Origin: Leptospira ainlahdjerensis
GTDB lineage: Bacteria > Spirochaetota > Leptospiria > Leptospirales > Leptospiraceae
Reading direction: 5' to 3'
Assembly (NCBI RefSeq): GCF_016919175.1
Contig: NZ_JAFFPU010000030.1
Coordinates: forward strand, 1-64,000
Length of the DNA: 64,000 nucleotides
Below are positions 40,686 through 50,048 of the stretch, one piece after another; the first letter of the stretch is position 1; the number at the start of each line of letters is the position of its first letter. The notes under the pieces are model-generated. The model was given only the letters and a program-made list of their open reading frames with translations. It did not search any database and was not told the origin of the DNA. Position numbers and translations under genes: made by a program.

Positions 40686-42926
40686 TTAATCCGAAATACA
40701 AAGTGTGGTGTAGTAATAAGACCCTGAATCCCATCCGTCGTTTTTTAGTTTATTGTAAGGTATCGATATACCGTCAAAAACCGAAATGGACCATGCTCCC
40801 CAGGATTGTAAGGAGGAAATCGCAGAGTAATTGATTGGGCCGTTTGACAATAGATCGATATTCGGTGTTAGTGTATAAATATTCGTCGTATTGATTGTTA
40901 TAGAGTTCGAACTGGTCCAAAATCTATGGTAGTTGCTACGCGAAAGTCCTGGAAAGAAACGCTCCGGAATGGCTTCATTTCCGAATCCGCCCGAATCATA
41001 TTCAAGAATTGTGTTATACTCCGCTAGAGTGGGTACTCTCCAACCTTTTCTACCCGCGTAGCCGGTGCCGTTATTTCTTCCATTCAGTTCGGAACAACTT
41101 TCCACCGCTTGATTGAATGTTTTCATCGGATTTTCGAATTCGGCTACGCACGAAGAACCATTCCATTTGTTTTGTCCAGGACATATTTTTACACATAGAT
41201 TCAAACCTATAACCATTTCGTAATCGGGCTCACAAGTCCTCCAAAAGCGATTGTTTTTGGTATCTATTGTAACAAAATCGTTTGCAAAACCATTGATGTT
41301 CATTGGGAAAGAGAAAAAAGTATTAGGACTCAATACCGGTATTACACCGCCAACTTCGCCATCTTGTCCGGTGCCATTGCAAGGAATCGTATTTCCATTC
41401 TGATCAGCGCAAAAACTTTGTTCCGTATCTAACGGAAAGAAATAAGCTGTATCCTGAATCGTTCCATAGTTTAGATTGATATTCCCTGCTGAGATTGTTA
41501 CTGTTGGGCTCGAAACGACGACATTTCCGGCTATATCCTTAAATGAAGTATCCGAATAACGCCAGTAGAATTTATGCCACTCTGGTAAATTGCTCTGAAC
41601 GTTTAAGGTATACGTTCTTTTATCTGCACTCCATGAACCGATAGCTCCGGGCCATTTGATTTCTTTGTCACCTTGAGTCTGGTCCCAATGTGTGGGAATT
41701 GGCGATATGGACGTGTCCATATCTTCATCGAACGTTAGGCTAAATGTTTTCTGATTCACGCTCAATCCGAAAGCGGCGGCATTCGGAGTTAAGGCCGGTG
41801 AGGCTGTTATGATCTTCGGAGCGATATCGTCTCTACTGACTGATGTCGAGGTCGTGCCTTGATTGGAACCTGGGGTAGTAAAGCAAACTCGAATTGTATT
41901 TGAGCCGGCGTTTAGAGTCGAGCCTGAAATAGCACTACTAACGTTGGTATTTGCCGTTGCAGATCCGGTAAGCAAAACGGTTCCGTCCGTACAATTTGTG
42001 CCGTTACTTTGTATGGAGTAATTGCCGGCAATGTCGGATTTCCAAGTTAGAGTAGAATTATCGACGCTTCTAATTACGGACTTACTGAGAGACACGATTG
42101 TAATGGTAGGATTTCCGAACGCTACAGTATAAGAGGCGGTGTTTGCAACTCCTATATTACCAGCGTTGTCCACTGCTATGGCGCTAAAGTTCGTTACAGT
42201 ATTGTTCGCTAAAGCTATTGCTGAAGAAAAGAGAACATTTCCGCTCGGTGCACTTCCATCGTTTCCGATCGAGGCGGAATTACCGTCTGTGCGATAGGAG
42301 ATTCGGTTACAGTTTGAGTTTCCTACGTCGGCGCAAGAAATCGTAACGTTCGGAGCGGAAGTACCGTAAACTCCGCCAGCCGGCGTAAAACTCACGATCG
42401 GGGCTGTGTCATCTCTTAGAACCGTTAGACCGTATGAATCCCAGAGCGAAGTTTTGCCTACATTGTATAGGCAGATCCGAACGGAATTGCTTCCGATATT
42501 CAACGGAATTGTTCCGGCGATTGCATGAATTCTGGAAATCGTTGAAGTCTCTGCGCTCACGGAACCTTGCGAATCCACTGTCCCATCACTACAGTTTGTT
42601 GAAGAATAGCGGATTTCATAATCGGCCGATTGCGAACTGCTCCAACGGACGTCTACGTATTCGAAAGCGCCGGTTTGTCCGCTCACATAGACTGTGTTTT
42701 GGGAAGAATAGGTCAATGTTCCGGTTGCCGCAGGAAGGTTCGCATTGGTAGTTGAACTATCATTCGCGGAAAAAAACTGCCCGATATTCAGCGGGAAAAT
42801 TGTGAACCCTTTGTTTCCGTTTTTGGCCGGCAAACAATTCAAAAAAAGAAACTGAAGTACAAGGATAATATGCCAGGTAAAGGAAAGATAAACTCTATCC
42901 AGCAACAATCTATTTTTAATACTCAT
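40686..42926 (-). CDS. Large surface lipoprotein with Ig-like repeats and C-terminal DUF1566 domain
   Basis: A 746-residue predicted lipoprotein (lipobox FLFLNC, Cys31). Repeated strand-rich modules follow: two with the same pattern (RWSSSQSADYEIRYSSTNCSDGTV and TWKSDIAGNYSIQSNGTNCTDGTV, each closing with SNSVRICLYNVG / SNTIRVCFTTPG), one chitobiase/Ig-type module (APIVSFTPAGGVYGTSAPNV) and a bacterial Ig-like module (FDEDMDTSISPI; LPEWHKFYWRYSD). A C-terminal DUF1566 domain ends it (GRKGWRVPTLAEYNTIL, FWTSSNS). The ATG at 42926 has GGGAGAGG just upstream, so the TTG 12 bases earlier is rejected. Likely adhesin-like. Confidence 0.85.
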   Translation of the reverse strand: MSIKNRLLLDRVYLSFTWHIILVLQFLFLNCLPAKNGNKGFTIFPLNIGQFFSANDSSTTNANLPAATGTLTYSSQNTVYVSGQTGAFEYVDVRWSSSQSADYEIRYSSTNCSDGTVDSQGSVSAETSTISRIHAIAGTIPLNIGSNSVRICLYNVGKTSLWDSYGLTVLRDDTAPIVSFTPAGGVYGTSAPNVTISCADVGNSNCNRISYRTDGNSASIGNDGSAPSGNVLFSSAIALANNTVTNFSAIAVDNAGNIGVANTASYTVAFGNPTITIVSLSKSVIRSVDNSTLTWKSDIAGNYSIQSNGTNCTDGTVLLTGSATANTNVSSAISGSTLNAGSNTIRVCFTTPGSNQGTTSTSVSRDDIAPKIITASPALTPNAAAFGLSVNQKTFSLTFDEDMDTSISPIPTHWDQTQGDKEIKWPGAIGSWSADKRTYTLNVQSNLPEWHKFYWRYSDTSFKDIAGNVVVSSPTVTISAGNINLNYGTIQDTAYFFPLDTEQSFCADQNGNTIPCNGTGQDGEVGGVIPVLSPNTFFSFPMNINGFANDFVTIDTKNNRFWRTCEPDYEMVIGLNLCVKICPGQNKWNGSSCVAEFENPMKTFNQAVESCSELNGRNNGTGYAGRKGWRVPTLAEYNTILEYDSGGFGNEAIPERFFPGLSRSNYHRFWTSSNSITINTTNIYTLTPNIDLLSNGPINYSAISSLQSWGAWSISVFDGISIPYNKLKNDGWDSGSYYYTTLCISD

Positions 42927-43129
42927 AACCTCTCCCAAATTTGTATTTGATTAGGATAGATTAAGAGTAACAATATCTCATTGAAGAATCAGCTGAATCT
43001 ATAAAGCGATTAACTCATATTATTTTGATCGCATTGAAATAATTACAAAGATATATCTGAAGATGGCGTAAGTAGTAATCTTGAAAAAAAATCTCGGGAT
43101 TCTGAGAAAAGTGAAATTCGAAAATTACT

Positions 43130-44233
43130 CTAAAGATTTTTTTTTCTAAATTGCGAAGGAGCGATTCCGACTTCCTTTTTGAATGTCGCATTAAATACTG
43201 ATAATGAGCTAAATCCGCAGTTAAAAGCGATCTTTATGATTGTAGTATCCTTTTCGGTTAAGAGTAACTTTTTCGATTCGTTAATTCTAAATTGATTTAC
43301 ATAGGCGAAGAAACTTTTATTTAGATTATTGTTTAAAAGTTCTGACAGTTGGTGAGATTTTATATTTAGTTTGTTTGCTAACTTTTGAAGCGTTAGATCG
43401 CTTTCTAGAAATACTTTTTCTTCATTCATTAACTTGTTTAGTTGATTGGAAACAAAATCTGAGTCAATGTTTTGAAGTGTGCTTCTTTGATAGCTCATTT
43501 TCCGAAAGGTTTCCGATACGATGTTGAATGTAATTGGATGAATTTGGCTGATTACGAAGGCGTAAAGGATTAGAGCTGTGAGAATCGATAGACTTAATAT
43601 ATACAATTCGATGAAATAATCATAGAGAGAGAATAAAAATCTAAAGTCAATTATTAGGTTTACTAACACCCCCATCAACCCAATGCACAAAATTACGATC
43701 ATATGTTTCGGCCACACGGAATCGATGTTTGTTCCTTTGATCAATCGTAATACTCGGATTAAAATGATTACTAAGTAGACAAAGGTTATCAAGGTTGATA
43801 TACCGTAAAAAATATCGTATCTGCCTTGAAATTTTTCATTGAGATCCGGAAAATCGATCCCTTTGAAAATCAAAATGGAAGTATCGAAAGAAAATCCGAT
43901 CAAAAAAATAAAGGACGGTGTGTAATGTACTAAAATGTCTCGTTTTCTTATATCTTCATTTAATAGAAGCATATTAAAATATATAAAAAGAGAAGGTCCA
44001 ATTAAAAAAATAAAAAAGACCTCTATCGAAAAGAAATGCGAATACTGTATCCCGAATCCAATTAAGAGCATCAAACCTTTGATGAGAAAGAAACCCATTG
44101 AAATGAAAATAGAGAATAAAATTACATTTTTCAGGGCTTTTCCTTTTGAGATATGAATAAAGGCAAAGATAATTGAAAGAACTCCTCCAAACCCGACTAA
44201 GTGATGGAATATAAAGAATAAAATTTCTTTCAT
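43130..44233 (-). CDS. Membrane-anchored AraC-family regulator
   Basis: A 367-residue protein with seven to eight membrane helices in the first ~240 residues and a cytoplasmic AraC-type DNA-binding domain at ~270-367 (LTLQKLANKLNIKSHQLSELLNNNLNKSF, then IIKIAFNCGFSSLSVFNATFKKEVGIAPSQFRKK). This 7TM-AraC layout is common in Leptospira and Bacteroidetes-type regulators. It would sense something in or near the membrane. A similar gene (44388-45536) lies just upstream on the same strand with a 154-bp gap. The ribosome-binding site is weak. Targets are unknown, but the surface-protein operon downstream is a candidate. Confidence 0.87.
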   Translation of the reverse strand: MKEILFFIFHHLVGFGGVLSIIFAFIHISKGKALKNVILFSIFISMGFFLIKGLMLLIGFGIQYSHFFSIEVFFIFLIGPSLFIYFNMLLLNEDIRKRDILVHYTPSFIFLIGFSFDTSILIFKGIDFPDLNEKFQGRYDIFYGISTLITFVYLVIILIRVLRLIKGTNIDSVWPKHMIVILCIGLMGVLVNLIIDFRFLFSLYDYFIELYILSLSILTALILYAFVISQIHPITFNIVSETFRKMSYQRSTLQNIDSDFVSNQLNKLMNEEKVFLESDLTLQKLANKLNIKSHQLSELLNNNLNKSFFAYVNQFRINESKKLLLTEKDTTIIKIAFNCGFSSLSVFNATFKKEVGIAPSQFRKKNL

Positions 44234-44387
44234 TTAGGATACCGTCAAACCTTGCTTCTAATAAATTCAAAAATTAAAACCTGAACCAGGTAAGAGCCGA
44301 CTTCAATTTAAGAGACAGCCCTCATTTTTTATTTAGACAGAGAGCTTTATTCATTTGTAGGAATTTGTTGAATGGAAGTCGAAAGAT

Positions 44388-45536
44388 TTACGCCGGTTCG
44401 AGCGAATTGGGTGCGTGGAGGGGATCGTTATAATCAAGCCGTAAAGTTGGGTCTATTTCAAAGTCGTAGCCATTTCGGATTTGTTCCCGATATTTGCTCG
44501 GGCTCATTTTGGTAAAATGCAAAAAAGATCTTTGAAAAGTCGAGTTTGAATTAAAACCGACCGCTAATCCCACCGACATTGCGGTTCTACCTGGTTCCTC
44601 TTTGAGTAAGGATATGGCTTCTTTGATTCTATAGTAATTTATCAAAGTATTGAAGTTTGTGTTGAGGTGGTGATTGATAAAAGCGGAAAGAACATGCGTT
44701 GAAATTCCCATTTCCTCCGCGACGCTTGGGAGTCTTATGTCTTCATCAAAGAATATCTTTTCTTTTTCAAGAAGGTTGTATAATTTATTGTTAATTGCTT
44801 CGATATCTATTCCTTTTAAAACTACGTTAGTGATATAATAGTTCGACTTCATTAATTTTTGTTCTTCGGATTGTGTCGTTGTGTTATCTGTTTTATGTCT
44901 TTCATTTTGAAAAAAAATCAGATTGTTGAACAGGAATATGGGCGAGACGATATAAATAATTTCGCTCAGGTTCCAGATAAAGCCGTTTGTTTCAATCTGG
45001 AAGAAAGGAATAATTTTTTCCGCGATCATTAGAATGATTATTAGATAAACCAACTTCATTCCTTTTTTTAGGTAAATCTTTTTCGCTAAATATCGGTATG
45101 CAAAACAATATAGAATTAAGATAAAAATAGATAATTCGCTTACTAATGAAAATACATTTGGCAGGAATCTGTTTTCCGATCTGTTCAAGAATAGAAGCAT
45201 GATCGTGCTTGCGCTGAGCAACAGAATGGAAAGAAAGAAAAGTTCCTTTCTGAAAACCGATAGATATTTATTAGATTTATTCTTTAGTAATTTATTGGAA
45301 ATCAAAAAAACGAGAATTGTTCCCGCAATTATCAATAATAGATAAAAGAAATCGCTGACAATGCGGACGGCTCTTTGATCGAAGTAATTTTGAATAGAGA
45401 ATAAAAGCAAACTAAATCCGATAAAGATTAAAGCCAAGGCTTGTCTTCTATGGAAATATTCCCTTCTGTTGAAAAGGTAGATTAGGCCCAAAGCAAGATA
45501 CTCTAATGAGCTTGCAAAATAGAAATCGTGAGACAT
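44388..45536 (-). CDS. Membrane-anchored AraC-family regulator, second copy
   Basis: A 382-residue protein with about seven N-terminal membrane helices and a C-terminal AraC HTH domain (IRLPSVAEEMGISTHVLSAFINHHLNTNFNTLINYYRI, then TAMSVGLAVGFNSNSTFQRSFLHFTKMSPSKYREQIRNGY). It is a paralogue in architecture, though not closely similar, of the regulator at 43130. It is divergent from the diguanylate cyclase gene with a 311-bp AT-rich gap between them, so both may be controlled from that gap. Confidence 0.87.
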   Translation of the reverse strand: MSHDFYFASSLEYLALGLIYLFNRREYFHRRQALALIFIGFSLLLFSIQNYFDQRAVRIVSDFFYLLLIIAGTILVFLISNKLLKNKSNKYLSVFRKELFFLSILLLSASTIMLLFLNRSENRFLPNVFSLVSELSIFILILYCFAYRYLAKKIYLKKGMKLVYLIIILMIAEKIIPFFQIETNGFIWNLSEIIYIVSPIFLFNNLIFFQNERHKTDNTTTQSEEQKLMKSNYYITNVVLKGIDIEAINNKLYNLLEKEKIFFDEDIRLPSVAEEMGISTHVLSAFINHHLNTNFNTLINYYRIKEAISLLKEEPGRTAMSVGLAVGFNSNSTFQRSFLHFTKMSPSKYREQIRNGYDFEIDPTLRLDYNDPLHAPNSLEPA

Positions 45537-45847
45537 TGGAAAAGTAATTAACTCCTAAGTTTTCTATTTATTTTAATCTTATTTATTCCGCCATGCTACT
45601 GAGTTTATAAATTCAGTATAGTTTTTATTTAAAAATATGGACTTTGAATTATCGAAACATGATGGGTGTAATGAATGAATAAAATGTAATGTATAAAAGA
45701 ATATATAAAGGAACGATATTATAAAAATTAATGCGACATTATTTTGTTGACGTTTGCCTTTTGAAAAAGGTTTGATTTTAGTATATGTTACTATGAGATG
45801 AAGGCCTAAACTTTTAAGTTGAATTCTTGAGATTGACGGGAGATAGG

Positions 45848-47419
45848 ATGGAACGAAAAAGAATCTGGGCGGCATTTGTATTTGTGATTCTCTTGATGTT
45901 GGCGACATTGTCCTATGAAATTCATAGAACACTTTTTAATACTCAACAGGTGATTTCTTTACGCACCAATCTTATGCGCGACTATTTCAAGAAATTTGAA
46001 GTTCAAGTTCAAGCTTTTGCAGTGACGTTCTCCGACAATTTGAATAAAAATTCTAGGATGGGGGAACATCCGACACTTGACGTGAGGTTTGATAAACAGA
46101 TTGGAAAGAATTTGCGTTCGATTCAAAGTATAGCCTATGCCCGGAAGAAAATTCCGTTTGTTGGGGAGCTTTTTATTGAAAACGGATTGTTTGCTGATAC
46201 CTTAAATTCTTCGCTAAGCAAGGAAATGCTGGGGGTATTTAGTTTGGATGGACAGATGCAAGTATTAACGAAGGAAAACAGAGAAATCGTAAGATCCTAT
46301 TATACTTCTCGACAAAATTTTTTCTATTCCTTTCCTAAAGGAAGTTGGAGAGATCCTTATATTATAAAAGACTTATGTAGCTACATATTTTTGCTAAATG
46401 TGTCAGATTGTTCAAGATTTGGACATTCTCTACAGATTTCGGGTTTTTATAATGACCCGTCCGTCAAAAATTTGATAGTCAGCTTTTCTGAACCGGTTTT
46501 CTGGAAGGGGAAAGTTATAGGGGCCGTCTCAGTCGATGTAAGTTTGGAAAAAGCTCATTTGATTTTGAATTCCGGCGTCAGCAAAGGTGAGAGCTATCTT
46601 TTAGATTCGCGTGATCATTGTATAGGCAAAGGAGAATCCTGTGATTTATCGGATTTTTCTGTTCGGATCACACCCGATTCTTATCAAAAGTTAAATATGA
46701 CCGGAAAATACTTTTGGACTGCGTATAAGGTAATCGAAGGAAAGATGGTTCTGATACATAAGATATCGATCCTTGAGTTCATTTATCTGTCTTTAAAAAA
46801 TTTAATCCCATATTGGGCATTAATCTTAACTTTGTCCACACTTATGATTTTGAATTCAAAACTAAAAAAGTCTCTGAAAACAGTCTCTCACCTTTCTAAT
46901 TCTGATTATCTAACGGGTATATCGAACCGTAGATATTTTTTGTCTTCTGTTCAGAATTATCTTACGCTGAATCGTAAAGGGGAGCCCTGGGCGGTCTTAA
47001 TGGTTGATATTGATTTTTTTAAGAATGTCAACGATCGGTTCGGTCACGACATGGGGGACTTGGTTTTGGTTCAAGTTGCGCGGTTGATAGATTCCATTGT
47101 TCTAAAGCCTAATTTCGTTTCTCGATGGGGAGGAGAAGAATTTGCAATACTCTTATGCAATGTAGATCCCGAAACGTCTTTTCAACTCGCTGAATTTCTG
47201 CGTAAAGAGGTCGAGCAAAGAATCTTTTTGAAAGATGGTTCTCCCGTAACACTGAGTATAGGAGTTGCAGAAGGAAAGATCGGCGGAACATTCGAGGAGG
47301 CTTGCACCAAGGCCGATAGGGCTTTGTATCAAGCTAAAGAGAATGGGCGGAATCGCGTTTTTCAGGAACGAAATATTGGATGTCGCAATAATTTTCGAGG
47401 AAACGCAGAATCTTTTTAA
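45848..47419 (+). CDS. Membrane diguanylate cyclase (Cache-GGDEF)
   Basis: A 523-residue protein: helix 1 (about residues 6-26), a periplasmic Cache-like sensor (about 30-305; IGAVSVDVSLEKAH and YLLDSRDHCIGKGESC are typical Cache stretches), helix 2 (about 315-335), and a C-terminal GGDEF domain with SDYLTGISNRRYF, MVDIDFFKNVNDRFGHDMGD and the active-site motif GGEEF (428-432). It should make c-di-GMP from GTP in response to an external signal. The ATG at 45848 has GGGAGA upstream and is preferred to the TTG/ATG frame limit at 45827. Together with the EAL protein it gives the island both halves of c-di-GMP turnover. Confidence 0.92.
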   Translation: MERKRIWAAFVFVILLMLATLSYEIHRTLFNTQQVISLRTNLMRDYFKKFEVQVQAFAVTFSDNLNKNSRMGEHPTLDVRFDKQIGKNLRSIQSIAYARKKIPFVGELFIENGLFADTLNSSLSKEMLGVFSLDGQMQVLTKENREIVRSYYTSRQNFFYSFPKGSWRDPYIIKDLCSYIFLLNVSDCSRFGHSLQISGFYNDPSVKNLIVSFSEPVFWKGKVIGAVSVDVSLEKAHLILNSGVSKGESYLLDSRDHCIGKGESCDLSDFSVRITPDSYQKLNMTGKYFWTAYKVIEGKMVLIHKISILEFIYLSLKNLIPYWALILTLSTLMILNSKLKKSLKTVSHLSNSDYLTGISNRRYFLSSVQNYLTLNRKGEPWAVLMVDIDFFKNVNDRFGHDMGDLVLVQVARLIDSIVLKPNFVSRWGGEEFAILLCNVDPETSFQLAEFLRKEVEQRIFLKDGSPVTLSIGVAEGKIGGTFEEACTKADRALYQAKENGRNRVFQERNIGCRNNFRGNAESF

Positions 47420-47478
47420 AGAGCAATGAATTTACTTTGGAAAAACTTATCGGTTTCACTTGATTTGGGTAAAAGGGC

Positions 47479-47600
47479 TTTCAAGTTCGATTCCCCCCGA
47501 CGAAATCGTTCACAAAAGTTTTCTTTCCGATGCTGAACATTCTTCTTTGTTAAGCGACCCGAAGGTATGGGAGAGAATCTATCACTTTCTGCACGAATAG
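47479..47600 (+). pseudogene. Duplicated 3' fragment of the LCAT-like hydrolase gene
   Basis: These 122 bp reproduce the end of the gene at 35808-36995 including its stop codon, without any start or catalytic part. It is the left part of the right-hand 197-bp repeat. Confidence 0.9.
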
Positions 47601-47675
47601 GAATGTTCTAAAGAATATTCCGTTTTTCTAAATTTTCAAAATCTATTCCGGATGCGATGGAGAATCCTTTTGGAT
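47479..47675. repeat. Island-flanking direct repeat, right copy (197 bp)
   Basis: Partner of 36874-37070, same orientation and length. It begins TTTCAAGTTCG and ends CCTTTTGGAT, after which the two flanks diverge. It includes the duplicated terminator (47600-47628). The remaining DNA to 47844 holds no gene and appears to be the original downstream flank of the hydrolase gene. Confidence 0.95.
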
Positions 47676-47844
47676 CGTGTTCTCAAGGTTTTGCATTTTT
47701 GTTTCGATGTTGAAACTCTCTCGGGAAACGGAATCGATCTAAAAGAGAATTTGTTTTTGGAGGTTATTTTGATTTTTACTTTTTTCGGATCCAAGGAACG
47801 GTAGAATCGGGATCCGCATTCAAAACGAATCCCAATTCTTTTCC

Positions 47845-48960
47845 TTATCTTCCGATCTTGGCCTGCAGATCCTCGTGAACCGTTTTTCCGTCGATGACTC
47901 CGTCGACAGTAACTTTGCGATCAATCCTCAATGAAAAAATCGAAGAATAGTCCGAGGTTTCTTTACTCGTAAAACGAACGTTATCAAAACGAACCAATTT
48001 GGATTCTAACACTTCGCTTATATTTTCCGGATAATTTCTGCGTTCGATCAGTAACCCTTCCGGCGCATGAATATCCGTAATCTTCTCGTGAGTTGTGGAA
48101 CCGTCTTTGTTTTCGACGCTGCTCGTTTTTGTCGTGATCACTGCCGTTCCCGCTTTAACAATGATATAACGGGAAAGGATTCTGGCGCCGTTCTGGAACG
48201 CTTGTTGTGCTTGTTCACAAGGGGTTAAGTTCGGATCGTTGTAAGGAGCCAAAATTTCGGCTTTTCCTTCCGGAGTTAAAACCCGAACGAAGGCCGCATC
48301 ATCGGCTGTTAACTTTCCGTAATCTGTAAACGTAAAGGCGCCGGAAATTTGAGTCGTTCCTATAAATTGCGATCCGGACGACAAAAACGGCTTGCGAGAT
48401 CCGTTGATGACAAGCTGTCCTCCGTCTGCGACCGTGACAAAACCCTGAGGACTGCTAATGGAACTGACGAGCGTTTGCTGAATGGGGCAGGTTAAAAACG
48501 GTCGTACGGTTTGATCCATCATAAAAAAGGAAATCGATTCTCCATTGATGTCGCCCGCTATTTCGAACGTACCGTTTCCATCTGTTCCTCCGTTACCGCC
48601 TTCGATCGTAAAAAAACTTCGATTCGGTGCGGATCGTTTTACGGGACTTTTTAGAATCGAGCCTATTCTTGGATCCATCACACTTGCCAATACATCTAGG
48701 TCGGATATGGAAAGAGATCCTGCCCCAAGATCCGACGTTGTCACTTGGATTTGACTTGCGGATGCCTGACTATGATCCGAAGCAATCTTTCCCGTTTCGC
48801 TCAAACCGCCGGAAATGCTGAAATTCGGATTCAATAATAAAAACCCCAAGATTAGATCCTCCGTTGAGGGATCTGCCGGTCCTTTTTTATTCGAATTACA
48901 TTGAATCGATAAGAAGATCGTTATCGATACGATGATCGTTTTTGAGATGGTGAGCTTCAT
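47845..48960 (-). CDS. Putative lipoprotein of unknown function
   Basis: A 371-residue predicted lipoprotein (LSIQC, Cys21) with a Gly/Ser/Thr-rich mature part and many strand-like segments (GTFEIAGDINGESISFFM; TQISGAFTFTDYGKLTADD). Only two further cysteines are visible (TCPIQQ, TPCEQA). It ends VDGVIDGKTVHEDLQAKIGR. No family is recognised; an outer-membrane or surface location is likely. It flanks the right island boundary and is convergent to the hydrolase remnant. Base composition returns to that of the rest of the window here. Confidence 0.75.
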   Translation of the reverse strand: MKLTISKTIIVSITIFLSIQCNSNKKGPADPSTEDLILGFLLLNPNFSISGGLSETGKIASDHSQASASQIQVTTSDLGAGSLSISDLDVLASVMDPRIGSILKSPVKRSAPNRSFFTIEGGNGGTDGNGTFEIAGDINGESISFFMMDQTVRPFLTCPIQQTLVSSISSPQGFVTVADGGQLVINGSRKPFLSSGSQFIGTTQISGAFTFTDYGKLTADDAAFVRVLTPEGKAEILAPYNDPNLTPCEQAQQAFQNGARILSRYIIVKAGTAVITTKTSSVENKDGSTTHEKITDIHAPEGLLIERRNYPENISEVLESKLVRFDNVRFTSKETSDYSSIFSLRIDRKVTVDGVIDGKTVHEDLQAKIGR

Positions 48961-49392
48961 AAAATTACCTCTTGTCTTGGAAAGGCTTACGCATTTTCAT
49001 TCGATTTTGTGTCTAAGTGAAAGGATTCAGGCCGGGATTTGATTTCCGAGAACGAGGATATGATTCTTTATTTTGAACGTTTTGTTCTTAGAAGGTTGGA
49101 GAAAAGTTTCTATTCTTAGAATGGACTTATTTTTGGAAGGGATCACAAGTATCTTGGATTTCCGGAGAAAATCTTTTTTTTGGAAGAAGCGCTTTTTCTA
49201 GGGATCCGATGCGCTACTTTCAATCATTATAAAATTCGTAAATTCGGGTCGGCGTGGAAATTCTATGCCGAAAATGGAAACGTTCGAATTCGGATTTGTG
49301 ATACGAAATTCAAAATAAGATAGAAATTCGTTTCTTACTTTGTTTCCTATGTCGCAGTGAGTCATTTTTAAAATTCAATCTTTTGGAAGGCT
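48961..49392. other. Non-coding gap between divergent genes
   Basis: About 430 bp between the lipoprotein start and the DUF1801 gene. It presumably holds both promoters. I see no convincing gene, RNA or repeat. Confidence 0.4.
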
Positions 49393-49785
49393 ATGAACCA
49401 AGACGTCCTGAAATACAACAGCAGTTTAGAATCCAAAGAGGAAAGACTCATTTGTGAAATCCTCTTTCAAGAAATTCAACTCAAGCTTCCCAAAGCCGAA
49501 AATAAAATCTGGCACGCCCATCCTGTGTGGTTCTTGGATGGAAATCCTATCGTCGGCTACAGTAAACTGAAAGGTGGAATCAGACTTCTTTTTTGGAGTG
49601 GGCGATCTTTTGAAGAAGAGGGTTTAAAGCCGGAAGGTAGTTTTCAAGCCGCGGAGGTTCGTTATACCAATGCCGATCAGATTCACAAAAAAGATTTAAG
49701 GCGTTGGCTTGTTAAATCCAAGAAGATCCAATGGGATTACAAGAATATCGTTAAGCGAAAAGGATTGCTGGAAAGATTAAAATGA
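49393..49785 (+). CDS. DUF1801 domain protein
   Basis: A 130-residue soluble protein of the DUF1801/YdhG-like group. Typical features are ICEILFQEIQLKLPKAENKIWHAHPVWFLDGNPIVGYSKLKGGIRLLFWSG (aligning with the family's 'W..P.f..g......f...k..i.l.f' core), then AAEVRYTNADQIHKKDLRRWLVKSKKIQWDY. The function of the family is unknown; some members are related to iron-chaperone-like folds. The ATG has GGAAGG upstream. The gene stands alone. Confidence 0.8.
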   Translation: MNQDVLKYNSSLESKEERLICEILFQEIQLKLPKAENKIWHAHPVWFLDGNPIVGYSKLKGGIRLLFWSGRSFEEEGLKPEGSFQAAEVRYTNADQIHKKDLRRWLVKSKKIQWDYKNIVKRKGLLERLK

Positions 49786-50048
49786 GCTTTCGTTTTTTTT
49801 ATTCTTACGCTCAATCTTTGTCTTTGAAGTCTTAGCTGGAATCCGAACGTTTCTATTTCGAAAAAAAAGGTCCCTGAAAGGTAGAAATTTTCTCAGAAGA
49901 GGAGTTGTGAGTTTCCGATTGTGGGTTCGGAGACTGATCGACTTTTGAATAAAAATTCGTTTGCGTTTTGAGTTTCGGTTTTTTCGAATCCTTCCTCTTG
50001 GACGTTCGAAACCGCAAATCGAGTTTTTCTTGAGCAGCTTTCTTTCCG

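Larger units (their letters stand above)
37071..47478. mobile_element. AT-rich putative genomic island between 197-bp direct repeats
   Basis: A segment of about 10.4 kb enclosed by direct repeats derived from a hydrolase gene 3' end. It is visibly more AT-rich than DNA on either side, lacks the GTAGGAACTC motifs common elsewhere in the first 31 kb, and carries regulatory and surface genes rather than housekeeping ones. There is no integrase, transposase or tRNA at the ends, so the mechanism of entry is unknown. Recombination between the repeats would excise it as a circle and leave an intact hydrolase gene. Confidence 0.72.

Noticed and set aside
36874..47675. Searched the island for integrase, transposase, toxin-antitoxin or phage genes
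   Set aside because: None found; every large frame is a signalling, regulatory or surface protein, so no mobility gene can be claimed.
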